DNA from: a virus
Length of the DNA: 23,085 bases
Reading direction: 5' to 3' (one strand)
Virus record (IMG/VR): IMGVR_UViG_3300025818_000207
Coordinates: 1-23,085 of that record
Part shown: positions 5,946-14,700 of the stretch, one piece after another
Position numbering within the stretch: position 1 is the first letter of the stretch
Layout of the letters: each line of letters opens with the position of its first letter
Made by a program: the position numbers and the translations under genes
The notes under the pieces: model-generated
Told to the model about the DNA's origin: nothing
The model's input: the letters and a program-made list of their open reading frames with translations, nothing else
The model's database searches: none

Positions 5946-8194
5946 TGGCGGAAAACCACAAACCAACCGAGGGCATGATTGCCGAGGCCAATCGTGGCCT
6001 AGAGTGGAGACGAGAATTTGGCAGAGGCGGAACGTCTGTAGGTATCGCTCGCGCCAGAGACATCAGCAACGGCAAGAGCCTGCCACTGGCAACCGTCAAG
6101 AGAATGAAGTCCTTTTTTGCGAGGCATGAGGTTGACAAAAAAGCTGAAGGATTTCGACCAGGAGAGAAAGGTTATCCAAGTAATGGCAGAATCGCTTGGG
6201 CTATGTGGGGTGGAGATGCTGGCAAAAGTTGGAGTGAAAAAATCGTGAATCAAAGCGAGAGAAACATGGATTTAACTAGCATGACCGAAAGGCACGTCAT
6301 TGACGTCGAAGAAACGCAAGACGAGTTCATTGTGGCTTTTGCCAAAGCTCAAGAAGTCGCAGAAGAGCCGGAAGAAAGAGAAGTTGAACAAGTCGAAACA
6401 AGAGACTTACCAGTTCAGACCCAGTACCGAACCGGAAGCGTTCGGATGATGGATGACGAGTCTGACAGAAGAGTGATGATGTCGATTAGTTCAACGAATC
6501 CGGTTGAAAGAGAATTTGGTTACGAGGTGCTTGAACACAATGCCGGAAGTGTAGACATGGAATTCATGTCTTCAGGCAAAGCACCATTGCTTTTAGACCA
6601 TGACGCAAGGCAACAAATTGGAGTTGTAGAACGGGCATACATGGACAAGGACAAACTCAGAGCGCAAGTCCGGTTCTCAAAGAGCGCACTTGCCGAAGAA
6701 GTTTACAGAGACGTAGTTGACGGAATCAGAGGCAATGTTTCGATTGGCTACCAGATTCAAGGCATGACGAAAGACGAGAACGGCTATAAAGACAAGCCTC
6801 TCTACAGAGTCAATATGTTTAAACCGCTCGAAGTGAGCATGGTTTCCATTCCTGCTGACTCCTCTGTGGGGGTAGGCAGATCCAAGCCGGAAATTTCCGG
6901 TAATGACAATTCTGCAATTCAGGAGAAAACAATGAGCGCAGAAGTAGTTCAAGAGCCGGTAAACACACGGCAACCAGAAGACCAACTGAAAGAGTACCGC
7001 AACCAATCCAGCCAGATTCTCGAGCTGGGCAAGCGGCACGATGAATATGATTTAGCGTTTCGCGCACTTCAAGAAGAAAAGTCACTAGCTGAATTCCAGG
7101 CCATGCTTTTAGAGAAGAAGACCAGCAAGCCAATCGACTTCAGCGTTGACGCCACACCAAAGGAAAAGCGCAACTACAGCTTGGTAAGAGCCATTCAAGC
7201 CGCTGACGCAAAGGATTGGAGCAAGGCCGGATTTGAATTGGAAGTCAGCAAGGAACTGGCAAAGAAGCAATCTCGACAACCCAAAGGATTTTTTGTTCCT
7301 GACTTTGGCTGGCAGACTCGAACGGTATCAACCGCAGCAGGCGCAACTTTTGGCGCAGGAAGCAATATTGTGCCGGAAGACTACCGAGGTGACCGCTTTA
7401 TCGACGCTTTGATTTCAACGTCGATTTTGGGACAAGTAGGCGCAACCGTGTTGAATGGTTTGTCTGGAAATGTTGCGATTCCCAAGATTTCAACCAGCAC
7501 CGCAGCGGCTTTCATTGCGGAAGGCGGAAGCGTTGGAAACAGTGAGCCAGACTTTGCTCAAGTCACTATGACCCCAAAGCTTTTGGCGAACAAGGTTGCC
7601 GTGACTCGCGAGTTGATGATTCAGTCTGACCCAAGCGTAGAGCAGTTGATTCGCAATAACATGGTTCGAATCTTCGCAGCCAAAATTGACAACGTTGCTC
7701 TCAAAGGTGGCGGATCAAACGAGCCAACCGGAATCCTTGGAACTTCTGGAATCGGTGACGTTTCCTCTGGCGGAACCTCTGGCAACGCCAATCTGACGTA
7801 TGGCAATGTCGTTGATATTATGACGGAAGTTTCACAGGACAACGCTCTGCTTGGCAATTTGCGATGGGTAACCCATCCGGCAGTAGTTGGGAAACTGATG
7901 CAGACCTTGGTGGCTGCTAGCACAGACAGTCGAATGATTATGTCTGGGCCTGACAGCATGATGGGTTATCCGGTTGTTCAGACAACCCAAGCGCCCTCAA
8001 GTTCGCCTTACTCGCTGATCTTCGGGAACTTTGCTGACTTGTATGTCGGCTTCTTCTCAGCACTCGACGTTCTCGTAGATCCATATGGCAGTGCAGGAAC
8101 AGCCACAACAAATTTGTATTTCTACCAAGACTGCGACATTGCGGTTGCTCACGCTGAAAGCTTCGCGGCAGCGCAGGACGTTACCGTAAGCTGA
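5945..8194 (+). CDS. fusion: small N-terminal phage domain + HK97-type prohead protease + major capsid protein
   Basis: 749 residues in three modules. Residues 8-100 are a compact domain (GLEWRREFGRGGTSVGIARA, VKRMKSFFARHEVDKK, GYPSNGRIAWAMWGGDAG) recognised from other phage head proteins but of unknown function. Residues about 115-310 are a U35-like prohead protease: catalytic His in LLLDHD (H219), Ser in GNVSIGY (S266), and EVSMVSIPADS (E296). Residues 330-400 are a helical, charged scaffold-like delta domain; from about 410 on is the HK97-fold capsid protein (PEDYRGDRFIDALI, AAFIAEGG, KVAVTRELMIQS, NEPTGIL, HPAVV, GYPVV). The protease presumably releases the capsid domain in the prohead. 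Start is GTG at 5945 with AGAGG at 5933-5937. A strong internal ribosome-binding site precedes M330, so a separate capsid product is likely. Confidence 0.92.
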   Translation: MAENHKPTEGMIAEANRGLEWRREFGRGGTSVGIARARDISNGKSLPLATVKRMKSFFARHEVDKKAEGFRPGEKGYPSNGRIAWAMWGGDAGKSWSEKIVNQSERNMDLTSMTERHVIDVEETQDEFIVAFAKAQEVAEEPEEREVEQVETRDLPVQTQYRTGSVRMMDDESDRRVMMSISSTNPVEREFGYEVLEHNAGSVDMEFMSSGKAPLLLDHDARQQIGVVERAYMDKDKLRAQVRFSKSALAEEVYRDVVDGIRGNVSIGYQIQGMTKDENGYKDKPLYRVNMFKPLEVSMVSIPADSSVGVGRSKPEISGNDNSAIQEKTMSAEVVQEPVNTRQPEDQLKEYRNQSSQILELGKRHDEYDLAFRALQEEKSLAEFQAMLLEKKTSKPIDFSVDATPKEKRNYSLVRAIQAADAKDWSKAGFELEVSKELAKKQSRQPKGFFVPDFGWQTRTVSTAAGATFGAGSNIVPEDYRGDRFIDALISTSILGQVGATVLNGLSGNVAIPKISTSTAAAFIAEGGSVGNSEPDFAQVTMTPKLLANKVAVTRELMIQSDPSVEQLIRNNMVRIFAAKIDNVALKGGGSNEPTGILGTSGIGDVSSGGTSGNANLTYGNVVDIMTEVSQDNALLGNLRWVTHPAVVGKLMQTLVAASTDSRMIMSGPDSMMGYPVVQTTQAPSSSPYSLIFGNFADLYVGFFSALDVLVDPYGSAGTATTNLYFYQDCDIAVAHAESFAAAQDVTVS
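6921..6934 (+). promoter_or_regulatory. internal ribosome-binding site and ATG for stand-alone major capsid protein
   Basis: AGGAGA at 6921-6926, five bases of spacer, then ATG at 6932, in frame with the fusion (codon 330). This is one of the best Shine-Dalgarno/ATG pairs in the window and stands at the exact boundary between protease and delta domain. Starting here gives a 420-residue protein with the typical length and layout of an HK97-type capsid precursor. It would allow many capsid subunits per protease-bearing copy. Use of the site is inferred; the sequence itself is plain. Confidence 0.7.
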
Positions 8195-8734
8195 GTGTAT
8201 CAGCTTGATGAGTTGCAAGGTTGGGGTGCTGCTCGACCTTGTATTCTCTTGTGTGGCGGACCTTCTGCGCCTTCCGATTTAGCGAAAGCCAAGGCGCAGA
8301 TTGGTTCCAAAGACTACGATTTAGCCGGAGTCAATAATCACGGCTTACTTTTTCTTGGGGAACTCTCCTGGTGTTACGCGCATGATGTGCGGATGGTAGC
8401 GCACCTTAAAGAGTACGATTCACCAGCCATTGTTCACCATGACCCAAAGAATCTAAGAGACAAAGATATTCACGGTGGAATTGTCCCATTTATCAGACTT
8501 TCAGGGCCTGAAGCACTTTGGACAGCAGATTATTTGGGCTACTCAAAGATCTACATTTGCGGTGTCGATTTCTACACCGGACCACGCAGATACTGGCACC
8601 AGTGGGACTTAGACAAGAAACCAACAAGAGTTCAGGAAGATCAACAAGGTAAGTGGATAGAAGCACGGGACCAATTGCAAAATCCTGGGCGAATCGTGAC
8701 ATACAACGAAAGGCTTCAAAGGATATTCCAATGA
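8195..8734 (+). CDS. putative Rossmann-like enzyme resembling GT42 sialyltransferase / MptE-type proteins
   Basis: 179 residues. Near the N-terminus is a strand-turn CILLCGGPSAPSDL (GGPS at 21-24), and near 116-130 GYSKIYICGVDFYTG. The pairing of an N-terminal GNGPS/GGPS loop with a late 'IYIxGxDFY' strand is typical of the GT42 sialyltransferase and DUF115/MptE-like Rossmann families, where the loop binds a nucleotide-linked substrate. The middle has several His residues (HH at 81-82, H93). At 179 residues it is shorter than CstI/CstII-type enzymes, so activity is uncertain. It lies between capsid and head-completion genes; a virion-modifying or surface-sugar role is only inference. The start is GTG directly after the capsid TGA (TGAGTG); a TTG at 8213 is an alternative. 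Confidence 0.5.
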   Translation: MYQLDELQGWGAARPCILLCGGPSAPSDLAKAKAQIGSKDYDLAGVNNHGLLFLGELSWCYAHDVRMVAHLKEYDSPAIVHHDPKNLRDKDIHGGIVPFIRLSGPEALWTADYLGYSKIYICGVDFYTGPRRYWHQWDLDKKPTRVQEDQQGKWIEARDQLQNPGRIVTYNERLQRIFQ

Positions 8735-8940
8735 AGATTCAAATTATCAGAGGCACGGTGGCAAACGGTGGACCTGTTCGGGTTGGACAAGTCATTAGCG
8801 TTGACCCAACTGAAGCAAATCAACTGGTGAACATGGGCAAAGCGATTATTTATGAGAATCGCGCCAAAGGACTTGAGCCAGAAGAAGCACCACCAGTGAC
8901 CACTCGAACGACTAAAACCGCTCGCAAGCCTAAAAAATGA
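8731..8940 (+). CDS. small conserved phage protein of unknown function
   Basis: 69 residues from ATG 8731, preceded by AAAGGA about 6 bases upstream and overlapping the previous stop (ATGA). An in-frame GTG further upstream (8653) would lie deep in the preceding gene, so ATG 8731 is preferred. The core (KIQIIRGTVANGGPVRVGQV, then VDPTEANQLVNMGKAI) matches a type of small phage protein often found between capsid and head-completion genes, with an SH3-like pattern 'GTVxxGxPVxxGxVIxV' and a 'NMGKA' helix. The C-terminus is rich in Lys/Arg/Thr (TTRTTKTARKPKK), possibly contacting nucleic acid. No function is assigned. Confidence 0.75.
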   Translation: MKIQIIRGTVANGGPVRVGQVISVDPTEANQLVNMGKAIIYENRAKGLEPEEAPPVTTRTTKTARKPKK

Positions 8941-9224
8941 GTGTTGAAACCGCAGCGGACAGAAGCGCATTGCTAAACGACTACGGAACAACCGTAACCA
9001 AGACAGACGCCAGCACCTTCACAGGGATTTTTGACAATGACTTTCTTGCAGTCGATTTGGACGAGTCAGAAGTGGAAAGCTCAGAGCCAACACTGCTGGC
9101 AAGAACCGCTGACGTTTCGAGCTTGGCGCATGGCGACACTCTGACCATTTCAGCAGTGAGCTACACGGTTCGAGGGATTCAGCCCGATGGGACAGGCATG
9201 ACGCAAATCATGTTGGGTGTCTAA
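8937..9224 (+). CDS. head-tail joining protein, lambda gpFII-like
   Basis: 95 residues. The C-terminal two thirds fits the FII/Phage_attach pattern: IFDNDFLAVDLDESEVESSEP, then LLARTADV, GDTLTISAVSYTVRGIQPDG and a final strand TQIMLGV. In lambda, FII (117 residues) forms the ring on the head to which the finished tail binds. The order here, directly before a gpU-like gene, supports this. ATG 8937 overlaps the previous stop by 4 bases; its stop shares the A of the next ATG. Confidence 0.8.
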   Translation: MSVETAADRSALLNDYGTTVTKTDASTFTGIFDNDFLAVDLDESEVESSEPTLLARTADVSSLAHGDTLTISAVSYTVRGIQPDGTGMTQIMLGV

Positions 9225-9652
9225 TGGCGCATAAACGAGCGCAGATCAAAGCAAGAATCCAAACGGTTCTGACCGGATTGTCAACCACTGGCTCAAATGT
9301 CTTTCTCTCAAGAACTTATCCAATCGCAACGAGTGATTTGCCTGGGCTACTGATTTACGCGAATTCTGAAAGCATTGAACGACTAGAGATTGGCATTCAG
9401 AACAGGCAACAACGAACACTTGATTTGTCCATTGAAGCCATTGCGAAAGGAAACACCGCAGAAAGCACACTGGACACAATCACGGTTGAAGTCGAAGAAG
9501 CCATGGCGAACGACCAGACACTCAATGGGCTGGCAATAGATTCTCGCATCACTGACACGCAGATCCGGCAAGCATCTGCCGAAAGTGAGTTTTTCATAGC
9601 CACATTACGGTATGAGATTCTTTACCGTACAACTGAAAACGATGTCGAATAA
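9224..9652 (+). CDS. tail terminator / minor tail protein, gpU-like
   Basis: 142 residues, close to lambda gpU (131). The pattern is typical: an N-terminal helix (AHKRAQIKARIQTVLTGL), a strand with NVFLSRTYPI, DLPGLLIYANSE, a long strand RTLDLSIEAIAKG, the helix STLDTITVEVEEAMA, and a last strand (FIATLRYEILYRT). GpU caps the tail tube when it reaches full length and binds the head. It lies between the head-tail joining gene and the major tail gene, as expected. Start ATG 9224 shares a base with the previous stop. Confidence 0.75.
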   Translation: MAHKRAQIKARIQTVLTGLSTTGSNVFLSRTYPIATSDLPGLLIYANSESIERLEIGIQNRQQRTLDLSIEAIAKGNTAESTLDTITVEVEEAMANDQTLNGLAIDSRITDTQIRQASAESEFFIATLRYEILYRTTENDVE

Positions 9653-9664
9653 TAAGGAGACAAA

Positions 9665-10918
9665 ATGGCAATTCCAGATCGTTACTTACGGTTAAGAAGT
9701 TCTCAGCCGTATATTACAACCGAAACCACTGCTGGCAGTTATGTCGCAGTTTCTGCTTCTGACGGATTCACCACAACCGAACCTTTGGCACTGAGCCAGA
9801 CGTTCAACACCTCAGATATTTCTGAAGTCGGCACAAGGCTTTTACAGAACAGAAGTTTTGTGAATTATGCCGAGCGAGCAACCTTTGACATTCCTTTTCT
9901 TGTCAAACCTTCTGGTTCAGCCGGAACTGCACCAGCAGAAGATACTTTGCTGCAAAAGGTGTTTGGGACACTGACCACTTCTGCTGGAGTATCAAACACT
10001 TACAGTTTCAGCCGAGTCAGCGACACGTTTCAGGTTGCGCAACTGGTAGACACCTACAAAATCTATGTGAGCAACGGGACCGTTGTTGAAGGCTTCTCTG
10101 TAGACATTACCAGAGATGGCGTCTTCACCATGTCCGCCAATTGCCGAGCAAGCCGAATCCGCTACTCTGGACCAGTGAACGCGACAGGAACAGACGTCTC
10201 TGTTACCGATTCCTCGCCTGCCACCGTTACCTTAGATCCTGCCTCAAACGCAGTCGCAGCAGATTACTTCTTCGCTGGACAACTGGTTGATATTTACGAT
10301 TCAAGCGACTCGCAGGTGAACACTGGCGGTGCTGCAACCATCAGCTCACCAAGCACAACAGCCGCAACGGTTGGAGTGCAAGCTGCTTCAGGTGATTCTT
10401 TCACAGTCAGCGCGACGGATTATTTAGTACCTCACCTGCCAGCCGCGACTCTCAGCACTTATGAGCCAATCGCCACTTCAGCCGCTCAAGTTTACCTAGC
10501 AGCACAAAACACCGCAGCCGGAAGCTTGATTGCTTCAGCTAACGAGTTCTTGGCAACTGGTTTTAGCATGAGCGTCAGCAAAAACCTTGGTGACCCAGGC
10601 TTGGCAGAGATGACCGGAGACAAGTATCCAGCCGCTGCTTATGTGAGTAACGATATTACCGTGACAGGCTCTTTTGATTTCGTTATGCGACCAGCGCAAG
10701 CCTACCGATTCGAGCAGTTTGCCCGATTGGAGCAAATCGCAATTGGCGTTCAGGTTGGCGACACCGCAGGTTCAATTGTTCAGATTATCATTCCATCCGC
10801 TCGCGTTTCCATTTCTGGAACTGAGCAGGACGGAGCCGCAGCGGCTTCAGTGGACTTTGCCTTGACTCAAGGCTCTTCTGCTACGGACGCAGCCGCATTT
10901 TCACTCATTTATAAGTAA
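9665..10918 (+). CDS. major tail tube protein
   Basis: 417 residues. Preceded by the strong Shine-Dalgarno TAAGGAGA at 9653-9660, fitting high expression. The protein is beta-rich, Thr/Ser/Ala-rich and without transmembrane parts. It begins with a tail-tube-like stretch (ALSQTFNTSDISEVGTRLLQ, then NRSFVNYAERATFDIPFLV) and ends with strands such as ITVTGSFDFVMRP, the FEQFARLE helix and IIIPSARVSISG. It is longer than lambda gpV (246), so residues about 165-260 (VSVTDSSPATVTLDPASNAV onward) may be an added surface domain. The place before the G/GT chaperones and tape measure supports the role. No sheath protein is found, so the tail is non-contractile. Confidence 0.85.
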   Translation: MAIPDRYLRLRSSQPYITTETTAGSYVAVSASDGFTTTEPLALSQTFNTSDISEVGTRLLQNRSFVNYAERATFDIPFLVKPSGSAGTAPAEDTLLQKVFGTLTTSAGVSNTYSFSRVSDTFQVAQLVDTYKIYVSNGTVVEGFSVDITRDGVFTMSANCRASRIRYSGPVNATGTDVSVTDSSPATVTLDPASNAVAADYFFAGQLVDIYDSSDSQVNTGGAATISSPSTTAATVGVQAASGDSFTVSATDYLVPHLPAATLSTYEPIATSAAQVYLAAQNTAAGSLIASANEFLATGFSMSVSKNLGDPGLAEMTGDKYPAAAYVSNDITVTGSFDFVMRPAQAYRFEQFARLEQIAIGVQVGDTAGSIVQIIIPSARVSISGTEQDGAAAASVDFALTQGSSATDAAAFSLIYK

Positions 10919-10924
10919 TAATTC

Positions 10925-11281
10925 ATGCCATCTATTTTTGATGTCCAGCGAGCAAACGAAGTAACAATCGACTTCAATGACGCAGACCTGGACCTAGAAG
11001 CAACCTTTCAATGCGTTTTACCTCACCAAAAGCTTTTGACTGAGGCTCTGAACGCAGCCACGAAGACACAGAAAGGCAAGCAAACGATTGATTCTCTTAT
11101 GTTTGCTCGAAAGCTTTTTGTGCCTTGTGTGACCTCCTGGTCATTCGACGAAGAGTGCAGTGTTGAGAACAAAAGTCTGTTTGTTGGAGAAGACGCTGCG
11201 CTCAATAAAATGGCAACGCATGTTAGTTTGAAGCTGATGCGTTTGGCCCAGGCGAAAGTCGACGACGAAGAGGGAAATTAA
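10925..11281 (+). CDS. tail assembly chaperone, G-type (zero-frame product)
   Basis: 118 residues, acidic start and helical (LPHQKLLTEALNAATKTQKG, DSLMFARKLFVPCVTSW). It sits between the major tail protein and the tape measure, the place of lambda G. Normal termination is at TAA 11279-11281, but the last codons GAG GGA AAT contain the slippery heptamer GGGAAAT, so a share of ribosomes should go on in the -1 frame and make the longer GT-like product. In lambda, gpG and gpGT bind the tape measure and recruit tail tube subunits; neither stays in the virion. No good Shine-Dalgarno is visible, so translation may be coupled to the major tail gene six bases upstream. Confidence 0.85.
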   Translation: MPSIFDVQRANEVTIDFNDADLDLEATFQCVLPHQKLLTEALNAATKTQKGKQTIDSLMFARKLFVPCVTSWSFDEECSVENKSLFVGEDAALNKMATHVSLKLMRLAQAKVDDEEGN

Positions 11282-11328
11282 AAAGTTACCTAGATCTGGT
11301 TCTTGAAAAAGCAACTTATCTAGGTGAC
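11272..11328 (+). promoter_or_regulatory. programmed -1 ribosomal frameshift signal (slippery heptamer + stem-loop)
   Basis: Zero-frame reading across the site is GAG GGA AAT TAA. The heptamer G GGA AAT (11272-11278) is the X XXY YYZ form and differs only in its last base from lambda's GGGAAAG. After a 6-base spacer (11279-11284) come GTTACCTAGAT (11285-11295) and ATCTAGGTGAC (11318-11328), an 11-bp stem with one G-U pair and a 22-base loop. The -1 frame is then open to 11727. Heptamer, spacer and stem all match the standard layout. Confidence 0.88.
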
Positions 11329-11727
11329 TCGCAAGAGCATGGCATTCAGGAAGGCGACCGATACCAAGCGGTTTGGTGTTGCAAATCAGCGGACAATGTC
11401 TGGCAGGAAGACGAAGAGCCGCCTTGTGCAGTTTGTCCAAACAATTTGACGCTGACCGAGAGAAACTTGGCAGCGGTTCAGGCGTTCAGAGACTTGGACA
11501 CAACCGGACGAGACTTGGGTTTTGACATTGGTTTTCTGCGCGAAGAAGCAATTGATTGCTACTTGAGAAGAGCAGAAATCAATACCGTTGAAGTCTACAC
11601 CGCACTGGTGACGATAGACAGAGAAGTCACTAGCCACAGAAAGAAAGAGAACGAGCGCAAACGAGACTTGCAAAAGAAGAAGTCTAGCACCGCTCGACCT
11701 ACCCCAAAGCCTAGAAGAAAACGATAA
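11278..11727 (+). CDS. tail assembly chaperone, T-type extension (made as GT-like -1 frameshift fusion)
   Basis: After a -1 shift at GGGAAAT, reading resumes at TTA 11278-11280 and runs 149 codons to TAA 11725-11727. The fusion would be 267 residues (118 + 149). There is no ATG with a ribosome-binding site; the first start-like codon is a TTG at 11446, which would cut away a conserved-looking part with Cys residues (VWCCKSADNVW, then PPCAVCP). The T part is helical later on (LTERNLAAVQAFRDLD, DIGFLREEAIDCYLRR) and ends in a strongly basic tail (KKKSS...PRRKR). The next base after the stop is the tape-measure ATG, as for lambda T and H. Confidence 0.85.
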   Translation, partial: LKSYLDLVLEKATYLGDSQEHGIQEGDRYQAVWCCKSADNVWQEDEEPPCAVCPNNLTLTERNLAAVQAFRDLDTTGRDLGFDIGFLREEAIDCYLRRAEINTVEVYTALVTIDREVTSHRKKENERKRDLQKKKSSTARPTPKPRRKR

Positions 11728-14700
11728 ATGGCAAACGCAGCCTCTACCATTGAAATCGAACTAGAGATACGCGACGCCATTAACCGTTTGGGAAAGCTCG
11801 AAGGCGAACTCAAAAAGTCTTCAAGTGCAATGGACCGAGTGGCGAACTCAACCAGAAAAATGGAATCGGCTTTCAAGTCTGCGAAGAATGCCGCTTCTGC
11901 TTTGGTTGCTGCGATCAGTGTTCAGCAAATCGCACAAGCCGCGGACACCTTTACCAATTTTGCCAACCAAATCCGCATTGCAACGAATTCAGCCGCTGAA
12001 GCCGCAGCGGTTCAGAAAGAGTTGTACCGAGTCTCACAGACTACCGGAACCGCAATTGAGGACACCACCAAGCTTTACGCTCGCCTTCGTGTTGCTGCTG
12101 ACCAGTTAGGTTCCAGCCAAGCCGAAACTATCCGCATTACCGAAATCGTTGCCAAATCTTTAGCCGCAGCCGGAACCAGTAGCACAGAGGCTTCTGGGGC
12201 ATTGCTGCAACTCGCGCAAGCCTTGAATTCGCCAAAGGTTCAGGCCGAAGAGTTCAATTCGTTGATTGACGGAATGCCCAATCTGCTCAAGGAAGTAGAG
12301 AAGCAACTTGGACTTACGGCTGGAAGTCTGAAGAAGTTTGTGACGGATGGCAACCTAACGAATCAGCTATTTAAAGACGCAATCCTTGGGTCTGCTGAAG
12401 CCATTAACGAACAGTTTGGCGCGGCACAAGATACGATTGCGACCTCGCTGACCCGAATCAGCAATAGCTTTACGTTACTGATTGGCAAGGTGGAAGAATC
12501 AACCGGAATTTTCAGCGGAACCGCAAAGGTTATGACAGACCTAGCTGGTGAATTTGACAAGTCTGACGGGATCGTTCGAGACTTTGCTGAAGGTATCAAA
12601 ATTCTTGGAATTGCTTTTGACAAGCTCAAGCAGCTTGCGATCAATCTGACCAAGCCATTGCGAGACGCATTCAGCAGTTTCACAGGTGGCGAGTCTAACC
12701 CAATCGTCACCACACTCAACTACATTCAAGCTGGCTTTGGCTTTCTTTCGGTTGCTGCTCAATACGAAACGCAAAACGCAGCACTTAATATTGAACGCCT
12801 CACTCTACACGTTCGAGATTTCTTCATTGGCATGATTGCTAATATGTTCAGCTTTTTTGAAAAGGTGGACAACTTCTTCATCAATCAAATCAACAAAATC
12901 ATTGGCTATTACAACAGTGCCGCAAATGCGATTGGCATGGACGGAGATGTTGCGCCTATTGCGACTTCAACCGAAGCGCAAGAGTCAGCTCTCAAATTTG
13001 AGAGAGATTCAGCTTTTGAACTAGCTGAAAATTACCGGAAAAGTGCAGATTTATGGACGCAATACAAGGCAGCACTTGAAGGCGTAGCTGGAGAATTCAG
13101 AGGACTTCAGAATCAGATTGATTCTGGGACACTAATCAAGACTGAAGAGCAACTGGGCAATGTAAACCTTGAAGCTGCAAATGCCGCCTCATCAGTTGAG
13201 AAGCTGAAAGAAAAAATCGAAGAAGTCAAAGAGATTGAATACACCGATTTCACAGGCAAGCTTTCACAGGAACAACAAGACCGATTCACAGAAGCACTGG
13301 AAGAAGAGTTCCGAATTCGCAGAGAAATGGGACAACTGACCGAAGAGCAGCAAGGTCGTTTTACGCAAGGACTAGAAGAAGAGTTTCGACGAGTCACAGA
13401 AATCAACGCTTTGACAGAAGACAAAAATAGACTTTACGAAGAAAGCCTTTTCCCGAAAGCCAGAGAGTTGACATACCTCGAAGAAGTCACTGCTGAATTG
13501 AAAACGCAGCTTTTACTTCAGGGACAACTGAACGAAGAAGCAGAAAGAACCGCAGGAGCCATTGTTTCCGGTGTTTCTGGCGCAGGTCCAAACGCTAGTC
13601 GAGCCATGTTCATCGCTCAATCGAAATCACCAGAGGAAGTCGCTGCAAAACTAATCTTGAGCAACGAAAAGGTTGCCGCTTCGATTGAAGAATACTTCAC
13701 CATTCTCTTCGACACACTTGACCCATTCATTGACATTCTTGGCGATTTGCAGAGCGCGATCAATCGGTTGGTGAAGGCCTTGATTGAAGGCGTAGGTAAT
13801 GCGATCGAACGAAACCTCGACGCAATCGGGTTAGGCCCAAACAGTTATTATGGAGGTGGCGGATTCACCAGAGACATTGAGGCGCTTGGAGGTGCGGCTG
13901 GTGGAGGCAGTAGACCAACAAATGCCGAGCAAGCGGTGTTGGCTGCAATTTCTAGCCTAGACTCATTGACTTCTGAGAGATCCGCAGTTGTTCAAAATTT
14001 AATCGAAACCGCTGAAGCTTCAGGAGATATTCAGGCAACCATCATTGCATTTAGGGATTCCGTTGACGCATTAATTAACCAAATCGGTGTAAATTATGCG
14101 GCAACCTATGGAGACTCACCAGACTTTATGGAGTCTTTTGCAAATGCGGCTCAAATGCTTGAAAACATGATTCAGCGAGGCACCTATAGCAGCTATCAAG
14201 ACTTTGTTGAAAATTATAATCCCATCATGACAGGTCCACAAGGAAGTGAATCTCTTCGTGAAGACTCCGCAATTCTGCTTGCAGTAGCAAATGCTGAAAT
14301 AGCAATTGAGGAATTAGTTGGTGGGATTGCTGGATCATCAACTGATATTTCTGAAGGATTTGAAGCAGTTTCTGACAAAATCTTTGAAACCGCAGAAGAG
14401 CAGATAAGATCCATTCAGTTTCAACAGTTGAGTGCAGAAGAACAAATTGAGACTCTGCATGAACAAGCAATGGCTGCACTGGAAAGTCAGAAGGCTTTAC
14501 TTTCCTTAATTGAAAGTGAAGAGCGTCGAGCAGAATTACTAGGGCAAATTGAAGCCGCTGAAGGAAAACAACTTGAACTCTACAATCTACAGATCAGCGA
14601 GCTGCAAAAACTCAACGAAGAACGCGAGCGAGAAGCCAATCTGCTTGCTTTGCAAAACATTGAATCTGGGTTGCAAGCACTGCTTCGAGATTTTGAAAGA

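Noticed and set aside
6677-7133. Minus-strand frames of 104 and 120 codons in the capsid fusion gene
   Set aside because: Antisense to conserved protease and delta-domain sequence, no Shine-Dalgarno, no recognisable composition.
8653-8730. A longer N-terminus for the 69-residue protein
   Set aside because: It lies deep in the preceding gene; ATG 8731 has AAAGGA upstream and the ATGA overlap typical of this operon.
11446-11727. A separate gene with a TTG start
   Set aside because: The frame is open back to the frameshift site at 11278, there is no ribosome-binding site at the TTG, and the Cys-containing part upstream would be lost.
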